From assembly GCF_902859855.1 (NCBI RefSeq), contig NZ_CADIKH010000001.1:310001-374000 (forward strand): a stretch of 64,000 bases of DNA. Direction: 5' to 3'. Under the pieces are notes generated by a model. It was not told the origin of the DNA, searched no databases, and saw only the letters and a list, made by a program, of their open reading frames with translations. Numbering within the stretch: the stretch's first letter is position 1; every line of letters starts with the position of its first letter. The DNA is from Paraburkholderia humisilvae. GTDB lineage: Bacteria > Pseudomonadota > Gammaproteobacteria > Burkholderiales > Burkholderiaceae. Both the position numbers and the translations under genes were made by a program. Below are positions 45,572 to 55,183 of this stretch, piece by piece.

Positions 45572-46786
45572 ATGTTCTGGGAGAAGAAGCTGTCGCAATG
45601 GGTCGACGAAGTGCGGACGAAATCGAATCTACCCGCCCGCCTTGTGTTGTGGGACGGTCAGAAGCATGACTTCGGCCAGTTCACCGAGCCGCAGGTCACG
45701 TTGAAGGTCAATAGCGCGTCGGCGATGCCGCTATTGCTCGACCCGAGCCTCGACAATCTCGGCGAAGCATATGTAAAGGGCAAGATCGACATCGAAGGCA
45801 AGCTGTCCGATGTGATCAACATCGGCTACTCGCTGGCACGCAGTACCGTCACCAGCACGAGCAAGCTCGCTCGCGTCACGCGCTACTTCAATCACACGAA
45901 AGCGTCGGACAAGAAGGCGATCCAGTACCACTACGACGTTTCCAACGACTTCTACAAGCTGTGGCTCGACGAGAACATGGTCTACTCGTGCGCGTACTTC
46001 GAGAACGGCGACGAAGACCTCGCCACCGCGCAACTGAAGAAGATCGACCATATCCTGCGAAAGATTCAGGTGCAACCGGGCCAGCGGCTGCTCGACATCG
46101 GCTGCGGCTGGGGCGCCCTTGTGTTGCGCGCGGCGCGGAAGTTCGGCGCACGCTGCGTCGGCGTCACGTTGTCGCAAAACCAGTTCGATCTCGCCACCGA
46201 GCGCGTGAAAGCGGCGGGCCTCGAGGACAAGATCGAAATTCGTCTGCAGGATTATCGCGACCTCGAAGGCCAGTTCGACCGGATCACGAGCGTCGGCATG
46301 TTCGAGCACGTCGGGCGCAAGAACCTGCCCGGCTACTTCAGGAAAATGCACGATCTGCTCGCCGAAGACGGTGTTGCGATGAACCACGGCATAACGTCGA
46401 GCGATGCCGACAGCGGTGAGACATCGCTAGGCGGCGGCGAATTTATCGACCGCTTCGTGTTCCCGGCCGGCGAATTGCCGCATATCAGCCTCGTGCTCGA
46501 CGCGATGCAGCGCGGTGGCATCGAGGCGCTCGACATCGAAAGCCTGCGTCGCCACTATGCACGCACGCTCGATATCTGGACCGAGAACTTCGAGGCGAAG
46601 GCCGACCAGGCAAGGAAGCTCGTCGATGATCAGAAATTCCGCATCTGGCGTGTGTATCTCGCGGGCTGCTCGTATGCGTTCGAGCACGACGATGTGTCGA
46701 TCTACCAGGTGGTTTGCCGCCGGGCCGGCCGCAGCGCGAAGACGCTGCCGTGGTCGCGGCGGTATATCTACGACACGCCGCTTTGA
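45572..46786 (+). CDS. cfa: Cyclopropane-fatty-acyl-phospholipid synthase
   Basis: Transfers a methylene group from S-adenosylmethionine to cis double bonds of membrane lipids. 404 residues from ATG 45572 with GGAGG six bases upstream. SAM-binding glycines in LDIGCGWGALVLRAA (about 180) and the CFA-specific QYHYDVSNDFYKLWLDE, SCAYFENGDED, and the C-terminal FIDRFVFPAGELPH. The N-terminal lipid-binding domain is at about 1-120. It is often growth-phase regulated by an RpoS promoter in other bacteria; no such promoter was identified by eye. DUF72 gene follows. Confidence 0.94.
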   Translation: MFWEKKLSQWVDEVRTKSNLPARLVLWDGQKHDFGQFTEPQVTLKVNSASAMPLLLDPSLDNLGEAYVKGKIDIEGKLSDVINIGYSLARSTVTSTSKLARVTRYFNHTKASDKKAIQYHYDVSNDFYKLWLDENMVYSCAYFENGDEDLATAQLKKIDHILRKIQVQPGQRLLDIGCGWGALVLRAARKFGARCVGVTLSQNQFDLATERVKAAGLEDKIEIRLQDYRDLEGQFDRITSVGMFEHVGRKNLPGYFRKMHDLLAEDGVAMNHGITSSDADSGETSLGGGEFIDRFVFPAGELPHISLVLDAMQRGGIEALDIESLRRHYARTLDIWTENFEAKADQARKLVDDQKFRIWRVYLAGCSYAFEHDDVSIYQVVCRRAGRSAKTLPWSRRYIYDTPL

Positions 46787-46898
46787 ACACGCCCGCTCGT
46801 GAACGGAATGTGGGCCGGTATGGTGAGAGACTGAAGCACCGCGCGCCGGACGCGTCGCTGACGCGATCCGGCGCTCGCATGAACAAGAAAAGGAATCG

Positions 46899-48248
46899 AT
46901 GGAAGCGAGCCGCGCACGCGCCGACAACGTGCCAGCCGGACAACTCGATATGTTTGGTGAGGCAGTGGGCGATTCGTCCGCTGACGCCGCGCCTGTGCAG
47001 TTGCCTTCGTCGAATTTAAGCCTGAATTACAGCTTGAATCACGGCGAGGATCACAGCCCGCCGACTCACAGCCCGACTCATAGCCCGACTCACAGCCCGA
47101 ACGACGGCGAATCTTCCGCAGGCTCGTCGGCCCGCACTGCCACTCCGCAGGTGGGCGAACCCCGCGACCCCGCCGGGGCATCGCTGTGGGAAGAAAAAAC
47201 GCCAACCCAATCCGGGGCCGCCGGCGAGCGTCGCGAATCTGCGTCACCCGAACCGGCTCCCGCCCAATCCGGCAAGCGGCGCGCGAAGGGTGTGCTCGCC
47301 GCCGAACCGAACGCCGATGTCATTGCCGTCGCGAGCGCGCTGCCGCCGCACGTGCACCTGGGTACGTCGACATGGTCGTTTCCCGGCTGGCGCGGCATCG
47401 TGTACGGCGACGACTACAGCAACAGCAAGCTGTCGCGCGACGGCCTCACCGCCTACGGCGCGCACCCGCTGCTGCGCACGGTCAGCATCGACCGTTCTTT
47501 CTATAAACCGCTCACGCTCGCTGAGTATCTGCGCTACGCGCAACAGGTGCCCGAGCACTTCCGCTTCATCGTGAAGGCGCCGGCGCTCGTGACCGACGCG
47601 ACCATGCGCGCGGAACGCGGTGAACCGGTGTCGCCCAACCCGTGTTTTCTGAATGCCCAGCTTGCCGCCGACGAATTCGTGCGGCCGTGTATCGACGGCC
47701 TCGGCGCCAGGGCGGGCGCGCTCGTGTTCCAGTTCTCGCCGCTGCCCGACGCGATGCTTGCGCAGCCGGCAGCCTTTGTCGAGCGGCTCGCCGCCTTTCT
47801 GGCCGCGCTCCCGACGCTGCCTGAAGGCAGTTGCTATGCGGTGGAAATTCGCGATGCGTGCCTGCTGACGCCGCGCTTTATCAGGATGCTGAAAGCGGCC
47901 GGCGTGCGCTATTGCGTCGGTCTGCATGCGCGGATGCCGGACACGCTGCGGCAAGCGGCTGCGCTCGCGTTACTCGACGACGTGCCGGCCGGCCCGCTGA
48001 TCGTGCGCTGGAGTCTGCACCGCGGCTTCAAGTACGAGCAGGCGAAGGCCAAGTACGACCCGTTCGACAAACTCGTCGATGAAGACCCGGCCACGCGCAC
48101 CGCGCTCGCCGAGCTCGCGGCACGCTATGCGATCGCCGGTCAGCCGGTGTTGATCGCGGTGAATAACAAGGCCGAAGGTTCGGCGCCGCTTAGCTGCGTG
48201 GAACTCGCGCGCGACATCGCGGCTGCCTGCGCGCGGCTCTCGGGTTGA
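46899..48248 (+). CDS. DUF72 (YecE-like) TIM-barrel protein with low-complexity N-terminus
   Basis: 449 residues. The DUF72 TIM barrel lies at about 148-445 (VHLGTSTWSFPGWRGIVYGD, SIDRSFYKPLTLAEYLRYA, FRFIVKAPALVTD, LVFQFSPLP, YAVEIRD). The first 145 residues are low complexity, Ser/Pro/His/Asn-rich, with four HSPT-like copies encoded by tandem 12-base DNA repeats at 47064-47099. Function of DUF72 is unknown; a link to DNA or tRNA metabolism has been suggested from context only. ATG 46899 follows an AAAAGGA Shine-Dalgarno (46888-46894), so the extension is likely translated. The extension is probably lineage-specific, not shared by YecE of E. coli. Confidence 0.85.
   Translation: MEASRARADNVPAGQLDMFGEAVGDSSADAAPVQLPSSNLSLNYSLNHGEDHSPPTHSPTHSPTHSPNDGESSAGSSARTATPQVGEPRDPAGASLWEEKTPTQSGAAGERRESASPEPAPAQSGKRRAKGVLAAEPNADVIAVASALPPHVHLGTSTWSFPGWRGIVYGDDYSNSKLSRDGLTAYGAHPLLRTVSIDRSFYKPLTLAEYLRYAQQVPEHFRFIVKAPALVTDATMRAERGEPVSPNPCFLNAQLAADEFVRPCIDGLGARAGALVFQFSPLPDAMLAQPAAFVERLAAFLAALPTLPEGSCYAVEIRDACLLTPRFIRMLKAAGVRYCVGLHARMPDTLRQAAALALLDDVPAGPLIVRWSLHRGFKYEQAKAKYDPFDKLVDEDPATRTALAELAARYAIAGQPVLIAVNNKAEGSAPLSCVELARDIAAACARLSG
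47064..47099 (+). repeat. Tandem 12-base repeats within the DUF72 gene
   Basis: ACTCACAGCCCG, ACTCATAGCCCG, ACTCACAGCCCG, head to tail, preceded by a shifted partial copy (GATCACAGCCCG). They keep the reading frame and encode the Thr-His-Ser-Pro units of the N-terminal extension. Confidence 0.8.
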
Positions 48249-48312
48249 AGAGAAGGCGGCGCACGCAATGAAGCTGCGCGAAACCGCGCAACGCCGCGCG
48301 CCGGCACCTCGC

Positions 48313-48867
48313 TCAGACCCGGCTGCTCTTGATCCGGTGCGCGAACTTCTGCCGGAACTTGGCGACCTTCGGTGCAACGACAAATGAGCAGTAGCCCTGA
48401 TTCGGATGCTGTGCGAAATAGTTCTGATGATAGGCTTCAGCCGGCCAGTAATTGCCGTCGAGCGGCAACACCTGCGTGACGATCTGGCCGTCGTAGAGGC
48501 CTTCCGCGCCGATCTGGCGAATCGTCTGCAAGGCGGTGTCGCGCTGCGCATCGGAGTGCGTAAAGATCACCGACCGGTATTGCGTGCCGACGTCGTTGCC
48601 CTGCCGGTTCAACTGTGTCGGATCGTGAATCGCAAAGAAGATATCGAGAATCTCGCGATAGCTGATCTTCGCCGGATCGAACTCGACCTTCACCACTTCC
48701 GCATGGCCGGTATTGCCGTCGCACACCTGTTCGTACGACGGATGATCGACTTGACCGCCCGCATAACCCGACTCCACCGACGTCACACCATCGACATCCA
48801 GATACACCGCTTCGAGACACCAGAAACATCCGCCGCCGAGCGTGGCGGTTTCGACTGACTGACTCAT
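48313..48867 (-). CDS. msrA: Peptide-methionine (S)-S-oxide reductase
   Basis: 184 residues from ATG 48867 (MSQSVETATLGGGCFWC); the frame opens at 48930. Catalytic Cys in GGGCFWCLEAVY, the conserved ESGYAGGQVDHPSYEQVCDGN region (quoted in part), YRSVIFTHSDAQ and the C-terminal CSFVVAPKVAKFRQKF. There is one further Cys near the C-terminus that may be the recycling Cys. MsrA repairs oxidised methionine with thioredoxin. It is monofunctional (no MsrB domain). Divergent from the flavin reductase gene, 252 bases between start codons. Confidence 0.95.
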   Translation of the reverse strand: MSQSVETATLGGGCFWCLEAVYLDVDGVTSVESGYAGGQVDHPSYEQVCDGNTGHAEVVKVEFDPAKISYREILDIFFAIHDPTQLNRQGNDVGTQYRSVIFTHSDAQRDTALQTIRQIGAEGLYDGQIVTQVLPLDGNYWPAEAYHQNYFAQHPNQGYCSFVVAPKVAKFRQKFAHRIKSSRV

Positions 48868-49119
48868 GCTGCTCGCTCCTTTGTTCGAGTGCTGTATTGC
48901 GACTGATGCACCAACCGTTCCACGTGCCACGGTGAACCGGTTGCAGGGCTCGCGCCGCGCACGGCTTGCTCCATAACCGTGGGGTCTTGGCGGGACCGCA
49001 GCGCGATTCCGCTAAAATTGGGTCAATTCGACGAAAATCTACATGACCTTCGATTCAGTTTTTTCCTCCGTCCGCGCGGGACCGATCGCCCACAAGGCGC
49101 CGCGGGAGACCCTGAACCC

Positions 49120-49629
49120 ATGAAGCGCGCCACGCCGCCCAATTTCGACGCCGCTGCGTTTCGCCGCGCGTTAGGCGAGTTCGCCACCGGTGTCACGATC
49201 GTCACGACCCGCTCACCGTCGGGTCAACTGATCGGTATCACCGCCAGCTCGTTCAATTCCGTTTCGCTGTCGCCTCCGCTCGTGCTGTGGAGCCTGTCGA
49301 CGCGCTCCGCATCGATGCCGGTGTTCCGCACGAACAGTCATTATGTCGTCAATGTGCTCGCCGCGTCGCAACTTGATCTGTGCAAACGCTTCGCGACACT
49401 AAAGGGTGACCGGTTCGAGGGCGTCTCGCACGCGGCCGGCGACAGCGGGATGCCGGTGCTCGACGGCGCGCTCGCATGGTTCGAGTGCCATAACCGCAGC
49501 CGTTACGAAGAAGGCGACCATGTGATCTTCGTCGGCGAAGTGGAACGCTGCGGCATGCGCGATGATGCGCAACAGGTTGGGCCGCTCGTGTTCCAAAGCG
49601 GCGAATTCCATACGGTGAAGCCGCTGTAG
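49120..49629 (+). CDS. Flavin reductase family protein
   Basis: 169 residues from ATG 49120, with GGGAGAC about ten bases upstream; the frame opens at 48979. The flavin-reductase-like split barrel is shown by FRRALGEFATGVTIVTTRSP, GITASSFNSVSLSPPLVLW, FVVNVL-type VVNVLAAS and the closing FECHNRSRYEEGDHVIFVGE. Such enzymes reduce FMN or FAD with NAD(P)H, often for a two-component monooxygenase. No monooxygenase is adjacent, so the partner is unknown. The gene lies between msrA and the kyn locus, and could be a stand-alone oxidoreductase. Confidence 0.9.
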   Translation: MKRATPPNFDAAAFRRALGEFATGVTIVTTRSPSGQLIGITASSFNSVSLSPPLVLWSLSTRSASMPVFRTNSHYVVNVLAASQLDLCKRFATLKGDRFEGVSHAAGDSGMPVLDGALAWFECHNRSRYEEGDHVIFVGEVERCGMRDDAQQVGPLVFQSGEFHTVKPL

Positions 49630-49769
49630 CAGCGAGACGCGTGAAACCTGATGCTGCAGGCGCAGTGCGCCGCATCAGCGGTTTGCGTACCTGGTCGAAT
49701 GCGCATGCGCAGCGGCATACGCAACAGCGTGCCCGCGTTCAGCGAACACGATCCTGTCGACCGTTTGCG

Positions 49770-50261
49770 TTAGCCTTTCACTCCCGGCACCAGACTGACC
49801 GGCACGCCGGAGTCTTCCTTCAGTGTCTGCAGCACGATGTTAGAACGAATATCGAGCACGCCCGGCGCCTTGTACAGACGCGTCAGCACGAAATCCGAAT
49901 AATGTTTGAGGTGGTGCGCCAGCACGTGCAGCAGATAGTGCGTCTCACCCGTCACGACAAATGCGCCGATCACTTCGGGCCAGTCGCGCACGGCTTCCGC
50001 GAAACGCTCGTGCCAGTTTTCCTGTTCGTTGCGCATCGACACCTGCACGAACGCTTCGAGTTCAAACCCCAGCACTTCGCGATTCAAACACGCGCGATAG
50101 CGTTCGATGACACCCTGCTCTTCGAGCAGGCGCAACCGTCTCAGGCAAGCTGACGGCGACAGCGAGATCCGCTCCGCCAGATCGAGATTGCTGATTCGTC
50201 CTTCGTGCTGAAGCACCGTCAAGATACGGCAATCGGTGGCGTCGAGCGAGATCGCGTTCAT
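49770..50261 (-). CDS. kynR: Lrp/AsnC family regulator, probably KynR
   Basis: 163 residues. The N-terminal helix-turn-helix (about 8-55) has LDATDCRILTVLQHEGRISN and AERISLSPSACLRRLRLLEE. The C-terminal RAM domain (about 70-150) has AFVQVSMRNEQENWHERF and GAFVVTGETHYLLHV. It is divergent from kynB, the arrangement of KynR in Pseudomonas aeruginosa, which activates the kyn genes in response to kynurenine. Assignment as KynR rests on family plus position. The start is preceded by GGGAG on the minus strand. The 106-base gap to kynB has no obvious sigma70 -35, in keeping with activator control. Confidence 0.85.
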   Translation of the reverse strand: MNAISLDATDCRILTVLQHEGRISNLDLAERISLSPSACLRRLRLLEEQGVIERYRACLNREVLGFELEAFVQVSMRNEQENWHERFAEAVRDWPEVIGAFVVTGETHYLLHVLAHHLKHYSDFVLTRLYKAPGVLDIRSNIVLQTLKEDSGVPVSLVPGVKG

Positions 50262-50367
50262 TTTCGGTCTCCCTTTTCCGTCTTGATCAAATTATGTTCC
50301 AAACAAGACGAAAGAACGAGTTTTTTTCGCAACCCTATTGCGTGGCAACCGGCCTATTATCGATGTC

Positions 50368-51027
50368 ATGGACACGACAGCCAACACGCAGCGTCAAAAC
50401 AGCGAGCTGTGGGACATCACGCCGGCCGTCGACGCGGCCACGCCGGTGTGGCCCGGCGATACGCCGGTCGGGATCGAACGGGTCTGGCGCATCGAGGCGG
50501 GCTCGCCGGTCAACGTCGCGCGGCTGACGCTTTCGCCGCACACCGGCGCGCATACCGACGCACCGCTTCATTACGACCCCAACGGAGCGGCCATCGGCGC
50601 CGTTGCGCTGGACGCATACCTCGGTCGATGCCGTGTGATTCATTGCATCGGCGCGGCGCCGCGGGTGAGGCCCGAGCAGGTAAGCGCGGCGCTCGCGGAC
50701 ATCCCGCCGCGCGTGCTGCTGCGCACTTATGCGCGCGCGCCGCTTGGCGCCTGGGATAGCGCGTTCTGCGCGGTTGCGCCGGCGACTATCGACCTGCTGG
50801 CCGCACACGGCGTGAAGCTGATCGGCATCGACACGCCGTCGCTCGATCCGCAGGACTCTAAAACGATGGATGCGCACCACCGCGTGCGCGCGCACCGGAT
50901 GGCGATCCTCGAAGGCATCGTGCTTGACGAAGTCGCCGCCGGCGACTACGAGCTGATTGCGTTGCCGCTCAAATTCACGACGCTCGATGCGAGCCCCGTG
51001 CGAGCCGTGTTACGCGCGCTGAAATAA
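50368..51027 (+). CDS. kynB: Kynurenine formamidase
   Basis: Hydrolyses N-formylkynurenine to kynurenine. 219 residues from ATG 50368 ([10 protein letters not shown]). Metal-binding motif [13 protein letters not shown] (about 60-72) plus [21 protein letters not shown] and later H. No Shine-Dalgarno is visible, and TATTAT at 50355-50360 ends eight bases before the ATG, so transcription may start at or close to the start codon. Together with kynU and kynA, on the same strand, it degrades tryptophan to anthranilate and alanine. The gap to kynU is 59 bases. Confidence 0.93.
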   Translation: MDTTANTQRQNSELWDITPAVDAATPVWPGDTPVGIERVWRIEAGSPVNVARLTLSPHTGAHTDAPLHYDPNGAAIGAVALDAYLGRCRVIHCIGAAPRVRPEQVSAALADIPPRVLLRTYARAPLGAWDSAFCAVAPATIDLLAAHGVKLIGIDTPSLDPQDSKTMDAHHRVRAHRMAILEGIVLDEVAAGDYELIALPLKFTTLDASPVRAVLRALK

Positions 51028-51086
51028 GCATCCGATCCGACGCCGCATGACGGACCCACCGATTGCGCTTGACTGGAGCTGACTGC

Positions 51087-52343
51087 ATGACGATGAATAC
51101 CCGAGACGAAGCCCTGGCCCGCGACGCCGCCGATCCACTCGCGCCTTTGCGCGCGCAGTTCGCGCTGTCGCCCGACACCATCTATCTCGACGGCAACTCG
51201 CTCGGCGTGCCGCCTGCGGCGGCCGCGCAACGCGCGCAGGTCGTGATCGCCGCCGAATGGGGCGAAGGCCTGATTCGCAGCTGGAACACGGCTGGCTGGT
51301 TTGCGCTGGCGAAGCGTCTCGGCAACAAGCTTGCGCCGCTGATCGGCGCCGCGCACAACGAACTCGTGGTCACCGATTCGATTTCAGTGAATCTGTTCAA
51401 GGTGCTGTCCGCCGCGTTGCGGCTGCAGCAGCGGCGCGATCCGAAACGGCGCGTGATCGTCGCGGAGCGCGGCGATTTTCCGAACGATCTGTACATTGCG
51501 CAGGGTCTCGTCGCGCAATCGAACGGCGCGTATGAACTGCGCCTGATCGACGACCCAGCGGAATTATCGGCGGCGCTGCAGCCGGACACCGCGGTCGCGA
51601 TGATCACACACGTGAACTACCGTAGTGGCTATATGCACGACATGGCGGCGCTCACGCAGCTGATTCATCAGAAAGGCGCGCTTGCGATATGGGGCCTCGC
51701 CCACTCGGCCGGCGCGGTGCCGGTCGATCTGAACGGCGTCGGTGCGGACGGCGCGGTAGGTTGCACGTACAAGTATCTGAACGGTGGCCCGGGTGCGCCC
51801 GCATTCGTTTGGGTTCCGCATCGGCACCAGGGCGCATTCGAGCAGCCGCTCTCCGGCTGGTGGGGGCATCGCGCGCCGCTCGCGATGAGCCCGCTATTCG
51901 AGCCCGACGACGGCATTGGCCGCTTCCTGTGCGGAACGCAGCCGATCGTATCGATGGCGCTCGTCGAATGCGGGCTCGACGTGTTCCTGCAAACCGATAT
52001 GCGCGCGATTCGCGACAAATCGCTCGCGTTGACCGATCTCTTTATCGAACTCGTCGAAGCACGCTGCGACGAGTTTCCATTGCGCGTCGTCACACCGCGC
52101 GAACATGCGCAGCGCGGCTCGCAGGTGAGCGTCGCGCACCCGCACGGCTACGAAGTGATGCAGGCCTTGATCGCGCGCGGCGTGATCGGCGACTACCGCG
52201 AACCGCAGGTGATGCGCTTCGGCTTCACGCCGCTGTATACGCGGCATGTGGACGTGTGGGATGCGGTCGAAACGCTGCACGACGTGCTGGTCAAGGAAAC
52301 CTGGCGGGCGCCGGAATTCGCGATCCGCGCCAGCGTGACCTGA
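51087..52343 (+). CDS. kynU: Kynureninase with an unusual PLP-site substitution
   Basis: PLP enzyme that splits kynurenine into anthranilate and L-alanine. 418 residues from ATG 51087; ATG 51093 and TTG 51063 are alternatives. The Schiff-base Lys is K229 ([12 protein letters not shown]). At residue 203 the sequence is [11 protein letters not shown], with Gly (codon GGC at 51693-51695) where kynureninases have Asp (WDLAHSAG; Asp201 in Pseudomonas, Asp250 in human), the residue that contacts the PLP pyridine nitrogen. One base change (GAC to GGC) would do it. All other landmarks (DGNSLG, NRYDFPND-like [21 protein letters not shown]) are intact, so the gene is not decayed. It may have low activity or be a sequencing error. 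Confidence 0.92.
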   Translation: MTMNTRDEALARDAADPLAPLRAQFALSPDTIYLDGNSLGVPPAAAAQRAQVVIAAEWGEGLIRSWNTAGWFALAKRLGNKLAPLIGAAHNELVVTDSISVNLFKVLSAALRLQQRRDPKRRVIVAERGDFPNDLYIAQGLVAQSNGAYELRLIDDPAELSAALQPDTAVAMITHVNYRSGYMHDMAALTQLIHQKGALAIWGLAHSAGAVPVDLNGVGADGAVGCTYKYLNGGPGAPAFVWVPHRHQGAFEQPLSGWWGHRAPLAMSPLFEPDDGIGRFLCGTQPIVSMALVECGLDVFLQTDMRAIRDKSLALTDLFIELVEARCDEFPLRVVTPREHAQRGSQVSVAHPHGYEVMQALIARGVIGDYREPQVMRFGFTPLYTRHVDVWDAVETLHDVLVKETWRAPEFAIRASVT

Positions 52344-52359
52344 TCGGGCCGAGGAGCGC

Positions 52360-53343
52360 ATGATGACCACCGACCCGATGAAACTGCCGGACGATCAGCA
52401 GCCGCATAGCGCGAGCGCCAGCCATGGCAGCGCTCAGGTGTCGCACACTGCGCACGCGCCTCATATGGCCACCGGCGACGGCAGCACCGACAGCAACGGC
52501 GCGCAAGACAATCGCGACCAGAGTAGCGGCTGGCACAACGCGAAGCTCGATATGTCGAAGTCGATGAGCTATGCCGACTATCTGTCGCTCGATACCTTGT
52601 TGTCCGCGCAGCATCCGTTATCGCCCGATCACAACGAGATGCTGTTCATCATTCAGCATCAGACGAGCGAGCTTTGGCTGAAGCTCGCGCTCTACGAACT
52701 GCGCGGCGCGCTCGCCGCCGTGCATCGCGATGAACTACCGCGCGCGTTCAAGATGCTTGCGCGCGTATCGAGAATCTTCGAGCAACTCGTGCAGGCGTGG
52801 GACGTGCTCGCAACACTGACGCCGTCCGAATACACGTCGATGCGGCCCTACCTCGGCAGTTCGTCGGGATTTCAGTCGTATCAGTACCGCGAACTCGAAT
52901 TCCTGCTCGGCAACAAGCATGAGGAGACGCTCAAGCCGCATGCGCATCGTCCCGAGGTGGTGGACGACGTTCGTCGGTTACTCGAAGCGCCTTCGTTCTA
53001 CGACGAGGTGGTGCGGCTGCTTGCGCGGCGCGGCTTCGCGATCGCTGCAGAGCGGCTCGAGCGCGACTGGACAAAGCCGACCGAATACGACGCGAGCGTC
53101 GAAGCCGCGTGGCTCGAGGTTTATCGCAATCCGTCGCGGCATTGGGAACTTTACGAAATGGCCGAAGAACTGGTCGACCTCGAAGACGAGTTCCGTCAAT
53201 GGCGTTTCCGGCATGTGACGACCGTCGAGCGGATCATCGGCTTTAAACAGGGCACCGGCGGCACGGCGGGGGTGACCTATCTGCGCAAAATGCTCGACGT
53301 CGTGCTGTTTCCGGAGCTGTGGCACGTGCGCACGGTGCTGTAA
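52360..53343 (+). CDS. kynA: Tryptophan 2,3-dioxygenase
   Basis: Haem enzyme that opens the tryptophan indole ring to N-formylkynurenine, the first step of the pathway. 327 residues with a low-complexity Ser/His/Ala/Asp-rich extension of about 60 residues before the core ([21 protein letters not shown], quoted as [12 protein letters not shown]). Core motifs are [25 protein letters not shown] and the haem-proximal His in [20 protein letters not shown] (quoted in part). Start ATG 52360 or 52363, both after GAGGAG. It starts 16 bases after the kynU stop, completing the kynB-kynU-kynA order common in Burkholderia. Confidence 0.96.
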   Translation: MMTTDPMKLPDDQQPHSASASHGSAQVSHTAHAPHMATGDGSTDSNGAQDNRDQSSGWHNAKLDMSKSMSYADYLSLDTLLSAQHPLSPDHNEMLFIIQHQTSELWLKLALYELRGALAAVHRDELPRAFKMLARVSRIFEQLVQAWDVLATLTPSEYTSMRPYLGSSSGFQSYQYRELEFLLGNKHEETLKPHAHRPEVVDDVRRLLEAPSFYDEVVRLLARRGFAIAAERLERDWTKPTEYDASVEAAWLEVYRNPSRHWELYEMAEELVDLEDEFRQWRFRHVTTVERIIGFKQGTGGTAGVTYLRKMLDVVLFPELWHVRTVL

Positions 53344-53570
53344 CCCCCTACTCGCTGCGATTCGGCGCGACTCGTCCCGCCCCACCCGCCCCGCCCGCTT
53401 AATGCCGCACTGCCGCACGAAAACCTCGTCGTGCCGCCTTGACTTTCGCCGCGGCGAATACGATCATAAGTTCACGAACTGAGCAAATGCTCCACGCAGT
53501 GATATGCGTGTGATGGACGTGCGTCGCGCGCAGCAGCGGCCACGCGCCAAGAACACTCTGGAGACACACC

Positions 53571-54980
53571 ATGAACAGCGACCCGCGCGGCAGCGGCGCG
53601 AATGCGCATGTGATCGTGCACATCGGCGCAGGCTCGTTCCATCGCGCGCACCAGGCGTGGTATCTGCACCGGCTCGACCAGGCGCGTGTCGAAGGCGAGC
53701 CCCACTGGTCGCTCACGGTCGGCAACATCCGCAGCGACATGAACGCGGTGATGGACGCACTGGCCGCGCAAAACGGCGTCTACACGCTCGAAACGGTCAC
53801 GCCGCAAGGCGAGCGCGCGTATGAAACGATCCGTTCGATCACGCGCGTCATACCGTGGTCGGCAGACTTGCAAGGGCTGATTGACGCCGGCGCGGACCCC
53901 GCGTGCAAGATCATCGCGTTCACGGTCACCGAAGGCGGCTACTACCTCGACGAACACGACCGGCTCGACACCGGCAACCCCGATCTGGTGGCCGACCTGA
54001 ACGGCGCGCACACGACCATCTATGGCGCGCTCGCCGCCATTCTCGAAGCACGGATGCAGCGCAACGCCGGTCCGGTCACGCTACAGACCTGTGACAACCT
54101 GCGCAGCAACGGCCACCGTTTCCACGCGGGGATGACCGCGTTTCTCGACAAGCGCGGCGCCACCGCGCTGCGCGCGTGGTTCAACGCGAACACTGCTTGC
54201 CCGAACTCGATGGTCGACCGCATCACGCCGCGCCCGACGCCGGATGTGCGCGACCGCGTACGCGCGGCAACCGGCCTCGATGACGCCTGTCCGGTGATGG
54301 GCGAAGCGTTTATCCAGTGGGTGATCGAAGACCACTTCCGCGCGGGGCGGCCCGCGTGGGAAAAAGTCGGCGCCGAACTCGTCGAGTCGGTGATGCCATA
54401 CGAAGAGGCGAAGATTCGCGTGCTGAACGCGACGCACAGCTGTATCGCATGGGCCGGCACGCTGATTGGATTGCGCTACATTCACGAAGGCACGATCGAC
54501 CCGGATATCCAGCGGTTCGCGTACGACTATGTGACGCAAGACGTGATTCCGTGTCTGACGCCGAGTCCGATCGACCTCGGCCGCTATCGCGACGTCGTGA
54601 TCGAGCGCTTCAGCAACCCGTTCATCCAGGACACGAATCAGCGCGTCGCCGCCGACGGCTTTTCGAAGATTCCCGGTTTTATTGCGCCGACGCTGTCTGA
54701 AACCTTTGCGCGCAGTAAGGAACCGTCGGCGACCGCGATGCTGCCCGCGCTGTTCTTTCGCTTTCTCGACCGCTGGCAGCAAGGCCAGTTGCCGTACACG
54801 TACCAGGACGGCGTCATGGATGAAAAGATCGCGTGCGGCTTCTTCGCGGCGGCGGACCCGGTAAAAGCCTATTGCGCGGACCGCCTGCTGTGGGGAAGCA
54901 TGGCGCAGACGCCGCAACTCGAGAATGCGGTTCGAGCGGCACTGGCGCGCGTCGACGCGTGGCTCGACAAGCGCGTTTGA
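53571..54980 (+). CDS. dalD: D-arabinitol 4-dehydrogenase (polyol long-chain dehydrogenase)
   Basis: 469 residues, NAD-dependent member of the mannitol/arabinitol dehydrogenase family (PSLDR). The Rossmann start is VIVHIGAGSFHRAHQAWYL (quoted as HIGAGSFHRAHQ), and FTVTEGGYY, TCDNLRSNG, ACPNSMVDRITPRPT and the catalytic Lys/Asn/His block EAKIRVLNATHSCIAWAG. It oxidises D-arabinitol to D-xylulose, which xylB (next) phosphorylates. The ATG lies after CCTGGAGACACACC (GGAG). The 227 bases before it hold no gene. The usual polyol ABC transporter genes are not in the window. D-mannitol or other polyols may be alternative substrates. Confidence 0.9.
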   Translation: MNSDPRGSGANAHVIVHIGAGSFHRAHQAWYLHRLDQARVEGEPHWSLTVGNIRSDMNAVMDALAAQNGVYTLETVTPQGERAYETIRSITRVIPWSADLQGLIDAGADPACKIIAFTVTEGGYYLDEHDRLDTGNPDLVADLNGAHTTIYGALAAILEARMQRNAGPVTLQTCDNLRSNGHRFHAGMTAFLDKRGATALRAWFNANTACPNSMVDRITPRPTPDVRDRVRAATGLDDACPVMGEAFIQWVIEDHFRAGRPAWEKVGAELVESVMPYEEAKIRVLNATHSCIAWAGTLIGLRYIHEGTIDPDIQRFAYDYVTQDVIPCLTPSPIDLGRYRDVVIERFSNPFIQDTNQRVAADGFSKIPGFIAPTLSETFARSKEPSATAMLPALFFRFLDRWQQGQLPYTYQDGVMDEKIACGFFAAADPVKAYCADRLLWGSMAQTPQLENAVRAALARVDAWLDKRV

Positions 54981-55183
54981 AGCGCGCGGTTGAACCGATG
55001 GGTTCCGCTCTCCCGGCACCGCATGCGTAACAACGCGATAACCGCCGCGGGTAGCAAGCCCACATAGTGATCGCTGTAACGATCGAATACGCCGCATGCA
55101 TGCGCGCCAGGTCTTACGCCCATGGCATCGCGCGTCACATGCGGCTAAAGTAGCGCATCTTTACCGACGAAGGTATCGCGCCC

